From: an uncultured Mediterraneibacter sp.
GTDB lineage: Bacteria; Bacillota; Clostridia; Lachnospirales; Lachnospiraceae
DNA length: 64,000 nt
Direction: 5' to 3'
NCBI GenBank assembly: GCA_944381935.1
Contig: CALWMN010000004.1
Span: 62,001-126,000 of the forward strand
This document shows, in pieces, positions 1-8,881 of the stretch; position 1 is the first letter of the stretch; every line of letters begins with the position of its first letter. The notes under the pieces are model-generated. The model was not told the origin of the DNA. It saw only the letters and a program-made list of their open reading frames with translations, and made no database searches. The translations under genes were made by a program, and so were the position numbers.

Positions 1-1194
1 CAGGTCTCCCGGCTCGCCGTCCATCGCTTTGACCAGGGCGCCCATCTCATCTTCGCTTAAGAACTTTGCAAAAGAGGACTTTACCGCGCCGTCCTCCTGG
101 ACAGCCGCATACGCAAGGCCTTTTGCGCCGTAATCCTTTACAAAAGCGATCAGTTTGTCGATTTTTTTCCTCGGCATCCCGCCCTGTCCTTTCACATTGA
201 TTCCCCGGACGCTTCCTCCGTTCTCAACGGCTCCGGTGAACACGCCGAAACCGCATCCTCTCACAACATCGGTCACATCCTTTAGTTCCATGCCAAAGCG
301 AAGATCCGGTTTATCAGAGCCAAACCGGTCCATCGCCTCCTGCCATGTCATCCTCTGGACCGGAAGCGTGACCTCCACATCCAGCACTTCTCTGAACAGC
401 CTGGCAAGATATCTCTCATTCACCTCGATCACGTCGTCCACATCCACGAATGACAGCTCCATGTCGATCTGTGTGAACTCAGGCTGCCTGTCCGCCCTTA
501 AGTCCTCATCCCGGAAACACCTGGCAATCTGGATATAGCGGTCAAAGCCGGAACACATCAGAAGCTGCTTGTAGAGCTGGGGAGACTGGGGAAGCCCGTA
601 GAAACTTCCCGGATGGATACGGCTTGGCACCAGATAGTCTCTTGCCCCCTCCGGGGTCGTCTTCCCGAGCATCGGCGTCTCCACCTCGATAAATCCTTCT
701 TCTGCGAAGAACTGCCTCGTCAGCGTCATGACGCGGCTCTTCATGATAAGATTCCTCTGGAGGTCCGGTCTGCGAAGATCAAGATACCGGTATTTCAGGC
801 GCACCTCTTCCTTGGTCCTGGAATTTTCCTCCACCGGGAACGGGGGAGTCAGCGCTTCTGAGAGAATGCGCAGTTCCATCGGAAGGATCTCGATCTCGCC
901 TGTTGCGATCTTGTCGTTTACTGCGCCGGAGCGTTTTGCCACCTCTCCCGTAACAGCCACCACATACTCGGAGCGGAGTCCGGCAGCTTTCTCCAGAAGG
1001 GCAGGATCTGTCTTTCCCTCCTCGCACACGATCTGGATAAGTCCTGAGCGGTCACGCACATCGACAAATACCAGTCCTCCTTTGTTCCTGTTCTTCTGCA
1101 CCCATCCCATGACGGTCACCGTCTCGCCGATATTCACCGCCGAGAGCTCACCGCAGCGGTGGGTTCTCTTTAAGCCCTGCATTGATTCAGCCAT
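1..1194 (-). CDS. aspS: Aspartyl-tRNA synthetase, C-terminal part outside the window
   Basis: Class II aminoacyl-tRNA synthetase that charges tRNA-Asp in the cytoplasm. The visible 398 residues hold the N-terminal OB-fold anticodon-binding domain (about residues 10-110), the start of the catalytic core with the motif 2 stretch FRDEDLRADRQPEFTQ, and the beginning of the bacterial GAD insertion. Motif 3 and the C-terminus lie beyond position 1; the family is usually near 590 residues. The start codon is the ATG at 1194, whose first eight bases contain the hisS stop (ATGGCTGA), so the two synthetase genes overlap and are probably translationally coupled. This is the last visible gene of the rel-MBL-hemZ-hisS-aspS run, a common clostridial order. 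Identity is near certain; the bacterial discriminating type was not examined. Confidence 0.97.
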   Translation of the reverse strand, partial: MAESMQGLKRTHRCGELSAVNIGETVTVMGWVQKNRNKGGLVFVDVRDRSGLIQIVCEEGKTDPALLEKAAGLRSEYVVAVTGEVAKRSGAVNDKIATGEIEILPMELRILSEALTPPFPVEENSRTKEEVRLKYRYLDLRRPDLQRNLIMKSRVMTLTRQFFAEEGFIEVETPMLGKTTPEGARDYLVPSRIHPGSFYGLPQSPQLYKQLLMCSGFDRYIQIARCFRDEDLRADRQPEFTQIDMELSFVDVDDVIEVNERYLARLFREVLDVEVTLPVQRMTWQEAMDRFGSDKPDLRFGMELKDVTDVVRGCGFGVFTGAVENGGSVRGINVKGQGGMPRKKIDKLIAFVKDYGAKGLAYAAVQEDGAVKSSFAKFLSEDEMGALVKAMDGEPGDL

Positions 1195-2437
1195 TGTACA
1201 CCTCCGTAATATCCGTATATCCCTGTTCCACAAGCTGCTCCTTCTGGAATTTCTTATTCTTCTTCATGTTCACGATCATAACCTGCCATCCCTTATCCCG
1301 GAGCGTTTTCGCCTCCTCAAGCACCTCAAGGATCCTATCCCGGGACGCATTCTTCTCAATCAGGAATGCTTTCTTTGCCCTGCCTGTGGACACCTGATAC
1401 CCGCGTTCCAAAAGGAGCATGACGATCCGCTCAAATCCGATGGAGAATCCCACCGCCGGGGTATCCTGCCCGGTAAACTTCCCGATCATCCTGTCATAAC
1501 GGCCGCCGCCGCCGACGCTGCCCCCAAATTCATCCATGGAAATCTCAAAGATTGTTCCCGTGTAGTAGGACATTCCCCGCACAAGCGTCGGGTCAAACTT
1601 CATCCTGAAGTCCGCCTCTTTCGCACTCTGTACACTGGTGATGATCATTTCCAGTGAATCCGCCGCTTCAGGCGCAAGAAATCCCTGTAATTTCTCTTTA
1701 CATGCACGCACACCTTCCACATCGTACGTAATTTCCTGAAATAACTGAAGATACTTTTCCACTGATTCTTCCGCATACCCGTTCTCCTTCAGCTCTGCCG
1801 CCACGCCCTCTGCGCCGATCTTGTCCATCTTGTCCAGGGTGATAAAGACACTGTCATAATCTTCATCAGAAAAACCGCTGTAAGCTGCCATCGCTTTCAG
1901 GAAACGGCGGTCATTGATACGGATGGTAAAGTTCCGAAAATCCAGTTTGCCAAGGAGTGACGTGGTCGCCAGGATCAGTTCGATCTCCGCTAAATTGGAT
2001 GGTTCCCCCAGGATGTCGATATCACACTGCATGAACTGGCGGAAACGTCCTCTCTGGGGTCTGTCCGCGCGCCACACATTCCCCATCTGCAGCGCCTTGA
2101 AGGGCGACGGCAGCTCATTGGAATGATTTGCATAATACCGGGCAAGGGGAACCGTCAGGTCGTATCTGAGCCCTCCGTCCACCAGATCGGATTCCTCTTT
2201 CGCCTCACTGATCTTTAGCTTTTCTCCCCTTTTGAGGATCTTAAAGATCAGCTTCTCATTGTCTCCTCCCTGCCTGCTGCAAAGATTCTCGATATGCTCC
2301 ACGCAGGGCGTCTCGATTGAGGAAAACCCGAAGCTTTTATACGTCTCCTTGATCAGACCGATGACATAATCCCTGACCTCCATTTCCGGGGGCATCATGT
2401 CCTTCATTCCGGTAACCGGTTTTTTCTTCAGCGCCAT
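1187..2437 (-). CDS. hisS: Histidyl-tRNA synthetase
   Basis: Charges tRNA-His. The 416-residue length fits the bacterial family. The motif 2 region reads WRADRPQRGRFRQFMQCD, and the histidine-specific loop appears as RGMSYYTG. A glycine-rich motif 3 (SVGGGGRYD) and a C-terminal anticodon-binding domain follow. Two ATGs lie six bases apart (2443 and 2437). The inner one is preferred because AAGGAG sits seven bases before it, whereas it would nearly touch the outer one. The start overlaps the end of hemZ and the stop overlaps the start of aspS, so the gene is embedded in a tightly packed operon. Confidence 0.97.
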   Translation of the reverse strand: MALKKKPVTGMKDMMPPEMEVRDYVIGLIKETYKSFGFSSIETPCVEHIENLCSRQGGDNEKLIFKILKRGEKLKISEAKEESDLVDGGLRYDLTVPLARYYANHSNELPSPFKALQMGNVWRADRPQRGRFRQFMQCDIDILGEPSNLAEIELILATTSLLGKLDFRNFTIRINDRRFLKAMAAYSGFSDEDYDSVFITLDKMDKIGAEGVAAELKENGYAEESVEKYLQLFQEITYDVEGVRACKEKLQGFLAPEAADSLEMIITSVQSAKEADFRMKFDPTLVRGMSYYTGTIFEISMDEFGGSVGGGGRYDRMIGKFTGQDTPAVGFSIGFERIVMLLLERGYQVSTGRAKKAFLIEKNASRDRILEVLEEAKTLRDKGWQVMIVNMKKNKKFQKEQLVEQGYTDITEVYNG

Positions 2438-3882
2438 AACCATTCTCCTTTTCGCTCTATCATTTCATCAATACGGCTGATATACTCCGTAATATTCCTG
2501 ACATTCTCAATGCGGACCAGGTTCGTCTCCTTCCCGCCTGCCGTCTTTATCCTGCACGGAAGCACGAGCTTTGTGGATGCTCCCGCCCCCGCTGCAAGGA
2601 TCGTCTGCTTTTCTTCCATAATTAGTATATTGTAAATTCCCGCTTTGTCAACCTCTGCATACCCAACATTCTCAAAATTTCCCGCAATATTTTTCTGGCG
2701 GTACAGGTAGTAGGGCAAAAGGTTCATCCTGCGCGCGCTATCTTCTGCATCCTCAAGCATCTGCGTGATCTCCCGGTGCGTCTGTGCCTTTCTTTTCTCC
2801 TGCCCGAACTTTGCCGCGCGCTTGATTGCAAGGGCGTGTACGGTCAGGCTGTCGGGATGCAGCTCTTCCACCCTCTTAAGGGTATCCTGCATGTCCGCTG
2901 CCGTTTCCCCGGGAAGCCCTGCGATCAGGTCCATATTGATATTGTCAAATCCCAGCTTTCTTGCCAGGGAAAATGCCTGCGCCACATCCTCCACCGTATG
3001 TTTTCTCCCCACAAGGTCCAACGTCCGCTGCTGCATGGTCTGAGGATTAATGGATATTCTTGTGACAGGATAGGACCGTATCACCCTCAGCTTTTCTTCC
3101 GTAATGCTGTCCGGTCTCCCCGCCTCAATCGTAAATTCTCTCAGATGTCCGGTGTCAAATGACTCCGTGACAGCTTTTAACAGCCTGTCAAGCTGCTTTG
3201 CCTCAAGCGTCGTCGGGGTCCCTCCTCCGATATACACGGTATCGGGCCGTCTGCCCGGCGCCATGCGCCGCAGGGCACGGATCTCGTGAATCAGTGCCTC
3301 CAGATAACTGTCCACCCTGTCGCTCCAGACATCGATCGGGGAGGAGGAAAACGAGCAGTAAGAACACACGCTCGGGCAGAACGGAATCCCCACATACAGG
3401 CTGAATCCGTTTTCCCAGTCCAGCCTGGATAGAAGAGCCTTTTCCCTGCATGCGATCTCATATCCAAGATACGCTTTCTCTTCACTGACGAAGTATTCCC
3501 GTTTCAGAAAATCCCGGATAGCCTCCCTGTCCATGCCCTCCTCAGCCTTCTGCATGATCAGCTTGGTCGGCCTTACTCCTGTCAGAATCCCCCAGGCCAG
3601 CCCCCTTCCCGTAAGATCCGAAAGATACCGGTACACCAACCTTGTAGCTTCCCGCTTTTTTGCCTGTTCATTGTCTTCCGGGGTGCTCCCTTCCCTGCCC
3701 GCGCCGGGATCTGTCATACCATCCACAATCGAAAAGCAAGAGCCTCCCGACATTTTAAGCGTCACAAGAGGTTCTTGCTTCTCATCTACTCTCTGCGTGA
3801 TCTCTTCCTCCGGGAAAAATGCTTTCACGATATGGTAGACATTATACGTATATTTATTCTTTTTACATGTAATCTCAATCAT
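2428..3882 (-). CDS. hemZ: HemZ-type oxygen-independent coproporphyrinogen III oxidase-like radical SAM protein
   Basis: A 484-residue radical SAM enzyme. The cluster-binding motif is CPSVCSYC near residue 170, preceded by VGIPF, followed by a glycine-rich YIGGGTPTTL and a late INPQTMQQRTLD segment typical of the HemN/HemZ group. The extended N-terminal domain of about 150 residues before the motif is characteristic of HemZ in Firmicutes. Members are annotated as coproporphyrinogen dehydrogenases, but several HemN-like proteins have other roles such as heme handling, so the substrate is inferred. The gene lies between the metallo-hydrolase and hisS, as in many clostridia. AAAGGA precedes the ATG. 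Confidence 0.88.
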   Translation of the reverse strand: MIEITCKKNKYTYNVYHIVKAFFPEEEITQRVDEKQEPLVTLKMSGGSCFSIVDGMTDPGAGREGSTPEDNEQAKKREATRLVYRYLSDLTGRGLAWGILTGVRPTKLIMQKAEEGMDREAIRDFLKREYFVSEEKAYLGYEIACREKALLSRLDWENGFSLYVGIPFCPSVCSYCSFSSSPIDVWSDRVDSYLEALIHEIRALRRMAPGRRPDTVYIGGGTPTTLEAKQLDRLLKAVTESFDTGHLREFTIEAGRPDSITEEKLRVIRSYPVTRISINPQTMQQRTLDLVGRKHTVEDVAQAFSLARKLGFDNINMDLIAGLPGETAADMQDTLKRVEELHPDSLTVHALAIKRAAKFGQEKRKAQTHREITQMLEDAEDSARRMNLLPYYLYRQKNIAGNFENVGYAEVDKAGIYNILIMEEKQTILAAGAGASTKLVLPCRIKTAGGKETNLVRIENVRNITEYISRIDEMIERKGEWLWR

Positions 3883-3896
3883 AATATCCTTTCCCC

Positions 3897-4517
3897 TTAC
3901 AGGAATGGGTTATTCTTCCTCTCATATCCGATCGTGGTTTCTTCCATATGCCCCGGATACACTTTTGTCTCATCCGGCAGAGGCAGAAGCTTTTCCCGGA
4001 TGGAACGGACAAGCTCAGACATACTTCCTGTCGGAAGATCCGTCCGGCCGATGGAGGCACAGAACAGGGTGTCTCCGCTGATCAGCACGTTTTCTTCCGG
4101 AATATAATAGCAGCATCCCCCCACCGTGTGCCCCGGCGTATGGATCGCTTTGACCTTCATCCCGGCGATCTTAAGCTCCTGTCCGTCCTTCACATACTCT
4201 GCGCCGGAAAAGGTATATTTCATCCCGTACATGGCGGAGGAGTTGAGCCGCGCGTCTTCCAGCAGTGCCCTCTCCGCCTCGTGTGCATATACCGGAACCG
4301 GAAATTCACGGAGAAAGCTGTCAATTCCCATGATATGGTCAAAATGTCCGTGTGTCAGGAGCACCGCCTGCACGTTTAACCTTTCGTTCCTTATATGGCT
4401 GACAAGCTCCGGGGGACACGCGGCGGGATCCGTCACGAAACACTCCTTTGTCTCTTCATTGCTCACAATGTAACAGTTCGTCCCGATGGGGCCGATCACA
4501 AACTTCTCAATCTTCAT
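3897..4517 (-). CDS. Metallo-beta-lactamase fold hydrolase, glyoxalase II-like
   Basis: A 206-residue cytoplasmic hydrolase. The zinc-binding signature THGHFDH is near residue 56, followed by a distal HTPGHTVGG histidine, an ISGDTLF aspartate and a terminal YPGH histidine, which together make the dinuclear site of the glyoxalase II/YcbL group. It lacks the long C-terminal helical domain of classical glyoxalase II, so it belongs to the short form and the thioester substrate is unknown. AGGAGA precedes the ATG. The start lies 12 bases after the rel stop and the stop 14 bases before hemZ, so it is co-transcribed. Confidence 0.85.
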   Translation of the reverse strand: MKIEKFVIGPIGTNCYIVSNEETKECFVTDPAACPPELVSHIRNERLNVQAVLLTHGHFDHIMGIDSFLREFPVPVYAHEAERALLEDARLNSSAMYGMKYTFSGAEYVKDGQELKIAGMKVKAIHTPGHTVGGCCYYIPEENVLISGDTLFCASIGRTDLPTGSMSELVRSIREKLLPLPDETKVYPGHMEETTIGYERKNNPFL

Positions 4518-4529
4518 CCAGTGCTCTCC

Positions 4530-6836
4530 TTAACCTGTCGTTCTCTCAATATCAATAACGCTCTCCACCTGGCGCAGTTTCTCAATGACGCTGTTGAGTT
4601 CCTCTCTGCTGTGGACGATAAATCCCATATCCAGTGTGGCAGTCCCCTTCTTGCTGGTTCTGATGTTCATGTTCTTTACATCGATCTTTGCCTCGGTGAA
4701 GATCCTGGAGATATCCATCAGGAGTCCCTGCCTGTCATGGGCATACATCTTAAGCTCTGCAAGGTACTGTCCGCCGCCGTCCGAATCTGCCGTGTCCTCC
4801 CACTCGGCATCGATCAGCCTCTCTCTCTCGGCATCCGAAAGATGGAGCATATTGATGCAGTCCGTCCGGTGAATTGACATGCCCCTCCCCCGGGTGACAA
4901 ATCCGACAATCTCATCTCCCGGAACAGGGTTGCAGCATTTTGAGAATCTCACTGCCATATCGTCGATCCCTTTGACTACAATACCGCTCTTTGATTTGGC
5001 AATGTGGACCTTCTGGCTGTTTGCCTCCGAGATCTTCTCCAGGATCGACTCATCGGTGATGACCTTCTTGTTCTCTTTCTCATATTCTTCCAGCAGGCGG
5101 TTCACGACCTGTCCCTCTTTGAGCCCGCCGTGCCCGATCGCTGCCAGAACGGCATCCCAGTCCCGGAACCCGTATTTCTTCTGGACGATCTGCTGATACT
5201 TTGGTTTTATGATATCGTTCAGGCTGATCCCCTTTCCCTTACAGTATGCGGTAATCAGCTCCTTGCCCCTGACAATATTCTCTTCCTTGAACTCGCGCTT
5301 GAACCACTGGTTAATCTTATTTTTTGCCTGCGTGCTCTTTACAATATTGAGCCAGTCGCGGCTTGGCCCTTTTGAATTTTGAGAGGTCAGGATCTCGATC
5401 CTGTCCCCGTTCTGGATCTTATAATCTATATTCACCAGCCTGCCGTTGACTCGCGCCCCGACCATCTTGTTCCCTACCGCACTGTGGATGGAGTAGGCGA
5501 AATCCACCGGCGTCGAACCGTTCGGAAGATTCTTCACATCGCCATTGGGCGTAAAACAGTATACATCCTCGGCGAAAAGATCCAGGTCGCCTTTTAAGAG
5601 GTTCAAAAACTCTCTGTTATCTGACATGTCCCGCTGCCACTCCAGGATCTGGCGCAGCCAGCTTAGCTTTTCTTCTTCCCGCGTCTTGACGCTCTTGCTG
5701 GAATCCCCGGTCTCTTTATATTTCCAATGGGCGGCAATACCATATTCTGCCGTCTTATGCATCTCCTCTGTACGGATCTGGATCTCAAAGGGCTGCCCCG
5801 ACGGTCCCATCAGGGTCGTGTGAAGAGACTGGTACATGTTCGGCTTCGGCATTGCAATATAGTCTTTGAAACGCCCGGGGATCGGCGTATACATCTCATG
5901 GATCACACCCAGGGCGGCATAGCAGTCCTTCACAGAATCCACGATGATCCTTACGGCAAAGAGGTCGTACACCTGGTCCAGCGTCTTGTTCTGGTTGACC
6001 ATCTTCTTATATATGCTGAAAAAATGCTTCACACGGCCATACACCTTAGCCTGGATATGCGCGTTCTGCATATGCTTCGACACTTCTGCCACGATCTGCT
6101 GAACGAACTCTTCCCGCTCAGTCTTTCTCTCATTCAACTGGCTGACAAGATCATAATATACTTCCGGCTGGGAATATTTCAGGGAAAGGTCATCAAGCTC
6201 TGTTTTGATCTTGGAGATACCAAGCCTCTGGGCAATCGGGGCGTAGATGTCCATCGTCTCCCTTGCCTTCTCCTGCTGCTTTTCCGGGGTCATAAATTCC
6301 AGCGTCCTCATATTATGCAGGCGGTCTGCCAGCTTTATGATGATGACACGGATATCCTTTGCCATTGCAAGGAACATCTTTCTTAAGTTCTCCGCCTGGA
6401 CCTCCAGCTTATCCTGCGAGTAGCTGAGCTGCCCCAGCTTCGTCACACCGTCAACCAGAAGAGCCACCTCTTCCCCAAATTCACGGCTGACATCACCGAG
6501 CGTCATCTCCGTATCCTCCACCGCATCATGGAGCATCCCCGCTACAATTGTCTCCTTATCCATCTCCAGATCCGCAAGGATGATCCCTACCCAGAGGGGA
6601 TGGATGATATACGGCTCCCCTGATTTTCTCACCTGATCCTTATGGGCTTCCCGCCCGAGCCGGTATGCCTTCTCAATCATGGAAATGTCAGCAGACGGAT
6701 GATATTTTCTCACACGTGCGACAAGAGCCTGGTAAAGCTCTTCAGGATCCTGATAATCCTCCGGCGCCTTGACCGCATGGCCGTCTATCATCTCAAGATT
6801 TTTGTTTAACTGTTCATACTCCAGAGTGCCTGCCAT
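4530..6836 (-). CDS. rel: Bifunctional (p)ppGpp synthetase/hydrolase Rel
   Basis: Long alarmone enzyme of 768 residues that makes and degrades (p)ppGpp in the stringent response. Domains in order: an HD hydrolase with HPLWVGIILAD and HDAVED, plus KLADRLHNMRT (about residues 40-200); a synthetase with RFKDYIAMPKPN and EIQIRTEEMH (about 240-370); a TGS domain starting VYCFTPNGDV (about 405-465); a helical/zinc-finger region with CCNP; and a C-terminal ACT domain. Both catalytic halves look intact. ATG 6836 (MAGTLEY) is preferred over an upstream in-frame start, since the upstream residues look non-conserved and a purine-rich GGGGGA lies just before it. A promoter at 6959-6987 precedes it. The apt gene often found between recJ and rel in clostridia is absent. 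Confidence 0.96.
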   Translation of the reverse strand: MAGTLEYEQLNKNLEMIDGHAVKAPEDYQDPEELYQALVARVRKYHPSADISMIEKAYRLGREAHKDQVRKSGEPYIIHPLWVGIILADLEMDKETIVAGMLHDAVEDTEMTLGDVSREFGEEVALLVDGVTKLGQLSYSQDKLEVQAENLRKMFLAMAKDIRVIIIKLADRLHNMRTLEFMTPEKQQEKARETMDIYAPIAQRLGISKIKTELDDLSLKYSQPEVYYDLVSQLNERKTEREEFVQQIVAEVSKHMQNAHIQAKVYGRVKHFFSIYKKMVNQNKTLDQVYDLFAVRIIVDSVKDCYAALGVIHEMYTPIPGRFKDYIAMPKPNMYQSLHTTLMGPSGQPFEIQIRTEEMHKTAEYGIAAHWKYKETGDSSKSVKTREEEKLSWLRQILEWQRDMSDNREFLNLLKGDLDLFAEDVYCFTPNGDVKNLPNGSTPVDFAYSIHSAVGNKMVGARVNGRLVNIDYKIQNGDRIEILTSQNSKGPSRDWLNIVKSTQAKNKINQWFKREFKEENIVRGKELITAYCKGKGISLNDIIKPKYQQIVQKKYGFRDWDAVLAAIGHGGLKEGQVVNRLLEEYEKENKKVITDESILEKISEANSQKVHIAKSKSGIVVKGIDDMAVRFSKCCNPVPGDEIVGFVTRGRGMSIHRTDCINMLHLSDAERERLIDAEWEDTADSDGGGQYLAELKMYAHDRQGLLMDISRIFTEAKIDVKNMNIRTSKKGTATLDMGFIVHSREELNSVIEKLRQVESVIDIERTTG

Positions 6837-6958
6837 ATCCCATTCCCCCTTCCTCCTTGTCTTTTGTCTGCCATCCGGCGTGGACATGCATCCCGCCCGT
6901 CGGTGCCGCATTTGCCCCGCCTTTGTTCTCCCCGGCAGCCTTCACATTAATATTACCT

Positions 6959-6987
6959 AGTATATCACCATTTTCATAATTTTTAAA
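6959..6987 (-). promoter_or_regulatory. Sigma-A type promoter of the rel operon
   Basis: On the minus strand TTTAAA (6987-6982), 17 bases, then TATACT (6964-6959), with TG one base before the -10 box (extended -10). It lies between the recJ stop and rel, so the rel-MBL-hemZ-hisS-aspS run probably has its own start point. No experimental data. Confidence 0.5.
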
Positions 6988-7024
6988 CCGTTTTTTCAGG
7001 CGCCTCTCCTGTCCCGACGGACCG

Positions 7025-8737
7025 TTACCTGAAATTTACGATCGTAAGCTGCAAAGTCCTGCGTCCCATATATTCGTTCACAGAAGGGTAATATGTAAAA
7101 GACATGGCCTCTTTTCTCTCCATTTCCCGCAGGCATGCCTCTACATCCCCAAAGTAAACCGCCTCCATCTGATTCCCTTTTAAGTCTTCCAGGCGGCATT
7201 TCAGCACATTCCTGTTCTTCCCGAAAATGCGCGGACTGATCACCCGCAGGTCCTTCCCCGCAAAAAGCGGCTTTGCATTTCCCTTCCCGAAAGGCTCCAG
7301 GATCTCCAGCTCCCTGACCAGTTCCTCTGTGATGTAGGGAAAGGGAAGCTGCATGTCTATGGAAACTTTCATCTGCAGATCTTCTTCGCTCAGATCTGCA
7401 AGTTCATTGATCGTCTTGCGAAACCGCTCTACATCCCCTTCTTTCATGGACAGGCCTGCTGCCAGCTTATGCCCGCCGAATCTGGTAAAAAGCGCCTGGC
7501 AGCGGCACATCTGCGCAAACATATCGTATGCCTCTATCGATCTGCCAGACCCCTTCACTCCTGATTCCGCCCTGGTAAGGATGAACACCGGCCTGTAATA
7601 CCGTTCCCTGATCCTTCCGGCTATGATTCCCGCAATACTCTCATGACAGTCAGGAAGATAGACGACCAGCACTTTGTCGTATTTCAGGTCCGTGCCCTCA
7701 ATCATCCGAACCGCCTCTTCCACCCCTCTTTCTGTCATTTCCTTCCTGCTGTCGTTGAGCGCCTTTAAATCCTGGGCGAGCATGACAGCCTCCCTGCGCG
7801 TTTTCACATTAAGAAGCTCCAGGGCGCGTTTTGCCGTATCCAGCCTTCCGCTTGCATTCATGCAAGGTCCCAGCACAAATCCGATGTGATACGCCGACAG
7901 CCTCTCCACATCAATGCCGGTACACTCGATCAGCGCCCTAAGCCCCTGGCTTTTCGTCCTTTTGAGCATCTCCAGCCCCTGTTTTACAAAAATCCGGTTT
8001 TCCCCGACGAGGTCCATGACGTCGCCCACAGTGGCAATGGCGACATTCTCCATGAGGTAATCCACATCTTCCGGATCCTTTTGCATGACATTATAGAGAG
8101 CTTCCATCAGCTTATACGCCACAGCTGCCCCGCACAGCCCTTTAAACGGATATTCACAGTCCTGCCTGTGGGGGTCCACCACGGCGTCCGCAGGGGGGAG
8201 CAGGTATTCTTTTTCCTCTCCTGCCTCCAGGAAGGGTACTTCGTGATGGTCTGTCACAATGACCGTCATCCCATTCTCTTTTGCGTACGCAATTTCATCC
8301 GCTGCCGCAATTCCGTTGTCACACGTCACGATTGTGTCGATCCCGTCAGAAAGAGCCCGGTCTATCAGCATCCGGTTCAATCCGTATCCATCCTTTATCC
8401 TGTCGGGTATATCGGTATCTACAGACGCCCCAAGAAGAGAGAGTCCCTCCTGTAAAATGTATGTCGCATTCACACCGTCTATATCATAGTCGCCGATGAC
8501 ACGGATCTTTTCCCCTTCCCTGATCTTTTCTGAAAGGATCTCCACCGCTTTGTCCATATCCTTCATCAGCATTCCGTCATACAGGTCTGCTATCGTACCG
8601 TTCAGATAAAAATCAACCGCCTCTTCCCCTACAATATCCCGGTTTCGTATCAGCCGCGCAATGATAGGGGATATTTGATACTTTTCTGCTATTTGGTTGA
8701 AATCCGCCTTTTTCATAGTGATGAACCAACGTTCCAT
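7025..8737 (-). CDS. recJ: Single-stranded-DNA-specific 5'-3' exonuclease RecJ
   Basis: DHH-family nuclease of 570 residues acting in RecF-pathway recombination and repair. Motifs in order are IGDYDIDGVNATY (manganese site), TCDNGI, VTDHHEVPF (the DHH motif), then HESIAGIIAGR, KGSGRS and FGGHKLAAGLS of the DHHA1 region, followed by an OB-like C-terminal part. The length matches short clostridial RecJ proteins that lack the extra C-terminal domain of Bacillus RecJ. ATG 8737 has AAGGG eight bases before it; the inner ATG at MKKADFN has no visible ribosome site. It lies between a terminator after secDF and the rel promoter, so it may be a single-gene unit. Confidence 0.92.
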   Translation of the reverse strand: MERWFITMKKADFNQIAEKYQISPIIARLIRNRDIVGEEAVDFYLNGTIADLYDGMLMKDMDKAVEILSEKIREGEKIRVIGDYDIDGVNATYILQEGLSLLGASVDTDIPDRIKDGYGLNRMLIDRALSDGIDTIVTCDNGIAAADEIAYAKENGMTVIVTDHHEVPFLEAGEEKEYLLPPADAVVDPHRQDCEYPFKGLCGAAVAYKLMEALYNVMQKDPEDVDYLMENVAIATVGDVMDLVGENRIFVKQGLEMLKRTKSQGLRALIECTGIDVERLSAYHIGFVLGPCMNASGRLDTAKRALELLNVKTRREAVMLAQDLKALNDSRKEMTERGVEEAVRMIEGTDLKYDKVLVVYLPDCHESIAGIIAGRIRERYYRPVFILTRAESGVKGSGRSIEAYDMFAQMCRCQALFTRFGGHKLAAGLSMKEGDVERFRKTINELADLSEEDLQMKVSIDMQLPFPYITEELVRELEILEPFGKGNAKPLFAGKDLRVISPRIFGKNRNVLKCRLEDLKGNQMEAVYFGDVEACLREMERKEAMSFTYYPSVNEYMGRRTLQLTIVNFR

Positions 8738-8795
8738 CGCTCAATCCCTTTCTTTTAGGCAGCCTTTCTGCCCTTTATGATTCTTACTGTCTTTC

Positions 8796-8825
8796 ATAAT
8801 AGCACAAAAATTCCCGCAGAAAAAC
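8796..8825 (-). promoter_or_regulatory. Possible extended -10 promoter for recJ
   Basis: TATTAT at 8801-8796 on the minus strand is preceded by TGC (extended -10). The -35 region is only T-rich and falls in the poly-T of the upstream terminator. A short GGCAG/CTGCC hairpin follows in the leader. Weak evidence. Confidence 0.3.
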
Positions 8826-8853
8826 CCGTCCCTGTTCAAATATCGGGACGGGT
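8816..8853 (-). terminator. Intrinsic terminator after secDF
   Basis: ACCCGTCCC (8853-8845) pairs perfectly with GGGACGGGT (8832-8824) around a 12-base loop, followed on the minus strand by TTTTCTG. It lies 30 bases past the secDF stop and ends the scfA-scfB-secDF unit. Confidence 0.85.
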
Positions 8854-8881
8854 CTGCTGACTGCCCATGCTTTCAGGCAGG

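Noticed and set aside
728-1657. 309-codon plus-strand frame across aspS and hisS
   Set aside because: Antisense to two overlapping synthetase genes, low-complexity composition and no start signals.
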